Assembly (NCBI GenBank): GCA_947626725.1
Contig: CANQTI010000009.1
Coordinates: forward strand, 1 to 19,007
DNA: 19,007 nt
Reading direction: 5' to 3'
From: an uncultured Eisenbergiella sp.
Lineage (GTDB): Bacteria > Bacillota > Clostridia > Lachnospirales > Lachnospiraceae
Made by a program: the position numbers and the translations under genes
The notes under the pieces: generated by a model
What the model was told of the DNA's origin: nothing
The model's input: the letters and a program-made list of their open reading frames with translations, nothing else
Databases searched by the model: none
Shown: in pieces, positions 16,601 through 19,007 of the stretch
How the letters are laid out: every line of letters starts with the position of its first letter
Position numbering within the stretch: the first letter of the stretch is position 1

Positions 16601-17118
16601 TCGTAATTCTGCGCTGCGGCTATCGGGGGTCCTCCTCCGGGGTGCTGCTGGAGGATCAGAAGTTTAGGGCCAATATTCAGGGCGCGGCGGCAGCCGGCCT
16701 GAAGGTGGGAGTCTACTTTTTCAGTCAGGCGGTCAATGAAGTGGAAGCGGTAGAGGAGGCGTCCCTGACGTTGGATCTGATCCGTCGCTATGGGATCACC
16801 TATCCGGTATTCATGGATGTGGAGGATGCCAACGGGCGTGCAGATCGTATTGATGCGGGCACTCGCACGAAGATTATTCGCGCTTTTTGCGAAACCATTC
16901 GCAGCGGCGGATATACGGCCGGCGTGTATGCCAATAAGACATGGTTAAGTGAGAAGATGAATGTGGGACAGCTGTCCGGCTATAAGATCTGGCTCGCCCA
17001 GTACGCTTCAACGCCAACTTACGGCGGCCGGTATGATATGTGGCAGTATTCCTGTAAGGGAAAGATTCCCGGTATTTCCACCAGCGTGGATCTGGATATG
17101 AGCTACATGAGCTATTGA
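13627..17118 (+). CDS. Membrane-anchored multidomain GH25 lysozyme with Ig-like domains
   Basis: A 1163-aa surface protein that should cut the MurNAc-GlcNAc bond of peptidoglycan. Order: a long, highly charged cytoplasmic start (1-172); one helix (about 174-196); a Cna/SpaA-like beta domain (about 270-355); a Ser/Glu/Pro-rich linker (about 472-520); four bacterial Ig-like domains (about 522-610, 616-704, 706-790, 792-876; the second opens VESITVEPTSVSV); a cell-wall-binding repeat-like segment (about 925-965, GWQDIDGKRYYFDKNG); and a C-terminal GH25 domain (968-1163). GH25 catalytic residues are visible as Asp972 in GIDIS and the Asp1064/Glu1066 pair of MDVED. The start is TTG, supported by GGAGGA six bases upstream. 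The helix acts as a type II anchor, holding the enzyme off the membrane on an Ig stalk. It probably remodels the wall of its own cell. Confidence 0.93.
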   Translation: MKKDTDRNHKTRKKVENSGKTVKNKVSGKTKRPVTEIWDFNLDDEIEAQNKSKDAADAYGGKMPENPVSLDTGTLELLEAEELVGKASLKDTVSEPVQEKHVPSQEKIREKEKSSSHPKHKKDAMGSVKHSEKRQAEKHRGSDRNDAVRKRAGKTETGRKKKKRAAWLEDFSALDVIVALTGVVVLAVAVFTIRIYTNANTVSGQVDAMAEVGEKMEAIGIAGDSVFMAVADARLAAQEAAEMDTETEFGQTGDPEQYVEKELQTQVRLGLKLTSIQKDLKIKFTNKESGKLIGNQAFEVRIDGPESMTKVDDDKDGIIYISSIKPGEYTVTVTAPSEIDGNSVSGVSGMVTVKDQIEYKKVDVTDEVKSEAEVNVAKEDTEVKMTVESALTDTVEWVESSKTPLNGEQITYEEVKKADIPEPATVAFLESVVSVQRQTAAYFAQEARADEEEYSRPTPLSMSVHGAYFSEVVSEVSSEQGSTESSELESTTPSESENPAASESESTPSSESESAVPPAEIEDITITVNPDPGRVPLGQSISLGAKVRLKNADNGETCRISWSCDGVGKLDRTEGESVTVTADTVGKSAITATASIGESSKSSVSVEVEFYEEKPADVKVESITVEPTSVSVAVNGTVTLNAKVSPESAVNRTVKWIVTEGDDLISVDQSGKVTAKTKTGTAKVKAQATDGTDILSNECSVTVTSGVSVKIEDPGSVMVGEEKQLKATIEGSYDKDSVVWESKNKEIATFTDSKSGIVKGLTVSKVRVSVSVKGTDGSSVSAEGDLSVVSADTAIVLDPASFSMKTNEKKTIKATVTTTGDKAVEWKSSDETIVKISENKDDSCVVEALKPGRTTVVATSKANSDQKASCEISVEMADGTALLKDKDGKQLYYKDGDSYKEATVADYYKYDVFYRQKDASQYLYTGWQDIDGKRYYFDKNGTPVTGSQIIQGMQYNFNSDGSLQVNGAMGIDISRHNGDIDWNAVKNAGVNFVILRCGYRGSSSGVLLEDQKFRANIQGAAAAGLKVGVYFFSQAVNEVEAVEEASLTLDLIRRYGITYPVFMDVEDANGRADRIDAGTRTKIIRAFCETIRSGGYTAGVYANKTWLSEKMNVGQLSGYKIWLAQYASTPTYGGRYDMWQYSCKGKIPGISTSVDLDMSYMSY

Positions 17119-17132
17119 ACAGGCGGAAAAAG

Positions 17133-17161
17133 TTGACGGTTTTGGCAGGGAGAGGTAAAAT
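17133..17161 (+). promoter_or_regulatory. Near-consensus sigma-A promoter
   Basis: TTGACG (17133-17138) and TAAAAT (17156-17161) are separated by exactly 17 bp, each one base off consensus. It lies 15 bases after the lysozyme stop codon, so the next gene has its own strong promoter. Transcription would start near 17168. Confidence 0.75.
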
Positions 17162-17242
17162 AAAAGAGGGTAAATAGAAAGAGAGGCGTTGGGGAAAACC
17201 GTTTCCCCCAAACAGGTCACGGTAAGAAAAGAGGTAGGGGTT

Positions 17243-17566
17243 ATGAGAATACCGGTCATCATTTTTCTGATAGCGGTTGTGCTTTTGCTGATTGTAGCTT
17301 ATCTGGCGAAGGCGCCGGAAGAGCGCTGGGGAGGAAGACTGTACCATATACTCTTGCTTGGTTTGATGCGGCTGGATATGGCGTTTACCCAGGGGGTGCG
17401 TTGTATCAGGTTAGGGTTGGAGCGCGTTTTTAAGGGGTACCATCCGAATCACATGGAGGAAACCATTCACCGCAAGGAACAGCGCATTCGGGAATATCGC
17501 ACGCGGAATTTGAACGAGGCGGCAGGGAAAGGGCGCAGACGTTATAAGCGGAAGATTCTGGATTGA
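17243..17566 (+). CDS. Small membrane protein of unknown function
   Basis: A 107-aa product with one N-terminal helix (about 5-23), an amphipathic middle part (GGRLYHILLLGLMRLDMAF), and a strongly basic C-terminus (RKEQRIREYRTRN and GRRRYKRK). No family was recognised. ATG 17243 is preferred to the in-frame TTG at 17189 because GAGGTAGGGG sits just before it. The basic tail probably stays in the cytoplasm and could bind lipid head groups, RNA or DNA. It has its own near-consensus promoter and may be well expressed. Confidence 0.65.
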   Translation: MRIPVIIFLIAVVLLLIVAYLAKAPEERWGGRLYHILLLGLMRLDMAFTQGVRCIRLGLERVFKGYHPNHMEETIHRKEQRIREYRTRNLNEAAGKGRRRYKRKILD

Positions 17567-17717
17567 GTTGTTTGAATGAGGAAGTCAGGTGAAAGGCCGG
17601 CGCCCCGGATGCAGGAATCGAAAGAAAAAGTGGATTTTCAGGGATAGAAGTTGGAAGGAAAATCGGACCGTCTAAACGTCGGGAGGTGTCTTTTGTGCGA
17701 TTCTTCTTCCAGTAAAA

Positions 17718-17758
17718 ACAGAAAACGGCCATCGGATATCCGGGGCCGTTTTCTGTTT
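17718..17758 (+). terminator. Strong Rho-independent terminator
   Basis: A perfect 13-bp stem, ACAGAAAACGGCC (17718-17730) with GGCCGTTTTCTGT (17744-17756), encloses a 13-base loop and is followed by T-rich sequence. An A-rich stretch precedes it, so it may act on both strands. It lies about 150 bases after the small membrane protein gene. Confidence 0.85.
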
Positions 17759-17771
17759 CTTATGAGGGGGG

Positions 17772-17795
17772 AGATAGTGAGTAGTTCAACTATCT
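17772..17795. promoter_or_regulatory. Operator-like nested palindrome
   Basis: The outer arms are AGATAGT (17772-17778) and ACTATCT (17789-17795). Inside lies the near-perfect palindrome TAGTT-C-AACTA (17782-17792). TAGTT/AACTA half-sites resemble those bound by MarR-family repressors (inference). No regulator gene and no obvious promoter lie next to it. Confidence 0.4.
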
Positions 17796-18014
17796 GGGAT
17801 TCATGATATCGGAAAAGTGTGTCCAATGTGTGTACGATCAATAAAAAACCTCTTAAAAATCCTAAAGAGAAAATGAAGGCGGAATAAAGGAAAAATGAAG
17901 GACGCTGCGAAAGAAGAATATTGAGAAATGCGGCGGCTGGAACCTTTTGCGGCATGAAATCTGGAACGCCAGCTGCTTTATTCGCGGATGCTTTATTCTT
18001 TCCGGCGGTGGGAC

Positions 18015-18043
18015 TTGCGGCCCGGAGCGGGTTGTGATAGCAT
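18015..18043 (+). promoter_or_regulatory. Possible extended -10 promoter of the aminotransferase
   Basis: TGATAGCAT gives an extended -10 element (TG at 18035-18036, box 18038-18043), with TTGCGG at 18015-18020 and a 17-bp spacer. Both boxes are weak. A hairpin CGCGGC/GCTGCG lies in the following leader. Confidence 0.35.
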
Positions 18044-18108
18044 GGAAAAAGAGACGCGGCTGTGTAAAGCTGCGGAAAGATTTGCCTGCAAAAGAGGGAG
18101 GGTACAGG

Positions 18109-19007
18109 ATGAAATATGATTTTACGACAGTGATGGACAGAAAGGGGAAGGACGCGATCGCGGTGGAGGTCATTCCCTTTGCGGACGCGGCCGTCCGGGA
18201 AGGGTTTTCCAGGCTGCCCATGTGGGTGGCGGATATGAACTTCGCCACGGCGCCCACGATCCAGGAGCATATCATAGAGCGGACGAAGCACCCGGCCTTC
18301 GGGTATTTCAACCCGTCGGAGGAATATTATGAGAGCATTATCCGGTGGCATCGGGAGCGCAACGGCGTGACCGGCCTTACGAAGGAGGAGATCGGCTATG
18401 AAAACGGCGTTCTGGGCTGTGTGTCCAGCGCGCTGCAGGCGTTTTCCGCGCCGGGAGAGCCCGTGCTGGTGCATGCTCCTACTTATGTCGGATTCACCGG
18501 CGTGCTGGAGGGGAACGGCAGGAGAATCGTGCTTTCCGATCTGCGGCAGGACGCGGACGGGATCTGGCGCATGGACTATGAGGACATGGACCGGAAGATC
18601 AGGGAGAACCATATCCATTTCGCCATTTTCTGTTCTCCGCACAATCCCACCGGCAGGGTCTGGGAGCGCGGGGAGATCGAGGCGGCCATGGAGGTCTACC
18701 GCCGGAATGACTGTGTCGTGGTCTCCGACGAGATCTGGTCGGATCTGACGCTGGAGGGATACCGGCACATTCCCACCCAGAGCGTATCGGAGGATGCCAG
18801 ACGGCGGACCATCGCCGTGTACGCGCCGTCCAAAACGTTCAATCTGGCGGGTCTGATCGGCTCCTACCATATCGTCTACGATCCGTATCTGCGGGACCGG
18901 CTGCGCAAACAGTCGTCTCTGTCTCACTACAACAGCATGAACGTGCTCTCCATGCACGCGCTGGTGGGCGCGTACCGGCCCGAAGGGCAGCAGTGGCTGG
19001 ACGAGCT
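18109..19007 (+). CDS. MalY/PatB-type PLP-dependent aminotransferase / C-S lyase, 3' end cut by window
   Basis: The first 299 residues of a fold-type I PLP enzyme; the family is normally about 390 aa. The start PMWVADMNFATAP (37-49) is typical of MalY/PatB cystathionine beta-lyases. Other marks are GVLGCVSSAL (the phosphate-binding region), CSPHNPTGR (the conserved Asn-Pro), VVSDEIWSDL (the Asp-Glu pair holding the PLP ring nitrogen), and APSKTFNLAGL with PLP lysine Lys242. Likely reactions are C-S cleavage of cystathionine or cysteine conjugates, or transamination; sequence alone does not decide. GAGGGAGG precedes ATG 18109. The gene is clearly richer in G and C at third codon positions than the genes before it. 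Confidence 0.93.
   Translation, partial: MKYDFTTVMDRKGKDAIAVEVIPFADAAVREGFSRLPMWVADMNFATAPTIQEHIIERTKHPAFGYFNPSEEYYESIIRWHRERNGVTGLTKEEIGYENGVLGCVSSALQAFSAPGEPVLVHAPTYVGFTGVLEGNGRRIVLSDLRQDADGIWRMDYEDMDRKIRENHIHFAIFCSPHNPTGRVWERGEIEAAMEVYRRNDCVVVSDEIWSDLTLEGYRHIPTQSVSEDARRRTIAVYAPSKTFNLAGLIGSYHIVYDPYLRDRLRKQSSLSHYNSMNVLSMHALVGAYRPEGQQWLDE

Larger units (their letters stand above)
17567..18108. other. Intergenic region of about 540 bp without a convincing gene
   Basis: The stretch contains a strong terminator (17718-17758), an operator-like palindrome (17772-17795) and a weak promoter for the aminotransferase (18015-18043). Long open frames on the minus strand run through it but lack domain motifs and are mostly the shadow of the GC-rich aminotransferase gene. 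A 37-codon TTG frame at 17693 crosses the terminator hairpin and is not credible. Confidence 0.6.

Noticed and set aside
17693..17806. 37-codon TTG frame after GGGAGG
   Set aside because: It crosses the perfect terminator hairpin and has no recognisable features.
17638..18957. 439-codon minus-strand open frame
   Set aside because: It lies opposite the clear aminotransferase gene, has no recognisable domain, and is explained by GC-rich third positions on the plus strand.

Overview
The window looks like chromosome of an anaerobic Gram-positive Clostridia, most likely a Lachnospiraceae relative (inference). Reasons: strong Shine-Dalgarno sites of the AGGAGG type, some TTG and GTG starts, sigma-A-like promoters, a circularly permuted GH3 beta-glycosidase, a membrane-anchored multidomain GH25 lysozyme with bacterial Ig-like domains, and a DUF6077-type membrane protein. 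Composition is moderate, except that the last gene is visibly richer in G and C.

Layout. 1-395 is the end of a tRNA operon (Asn, cut by the window edge; Glu; Cys) closed by a Rho-independent terminator. 472-554 holds a perfect tandem 22-bp repeat just upstream of a sigma-A-like promoter that drives a 950-aa GH3 enzyme with reversed domain order (585-3437).

3554-11053 is a tightly packed plus-strand block of envelope glycan genes: a GtrB/DPM1-like polyprenyl-phosphate glycosyltransferase, a YdjC/ChbG-type deacetylase, a second family 2 glycosyltransferase, an MBOAT O-acyltransferase, its probable SGNH-type periplasmic partner, and a DUF6077-like polytopic protein that appears here as two reading frames. 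A bidirectional terminator ends the block. A minus-strand membrane-anchored SGNH-like protein follows (11157-12179). After it come two overlapping four-helix DMT/SMR-type genes (12415-13204) that resemble the paired ArnE/ArnF flippase, and a convergent zinc-ribbon gene (13154-13450).

13627-17118 encodes a 1163-aa membrane-anchored cell wall hydrolase ending in a GH25 domain. A small membrane protein with a near-consensus promoter, a strong terminator, about 540 bp without a convincing gene, and the 5' part of a MalY/PatB-type PLP aminotransferase complete the window.

Working model (inference): the 3554-13204 genes load a sugar onto a polyprenyl carrier, flip it, transfer it outside the membrane, and edit the product by deacetylation and O-acylation. 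That would make a surface-glycan decoration module, with the lysozyme as a neighbouring wall-remodelling gene. No individual family is new; the combination, the split DUF6077 protein, the altered SGNH block I and the tandem operator-like repeats are the points worth checking.
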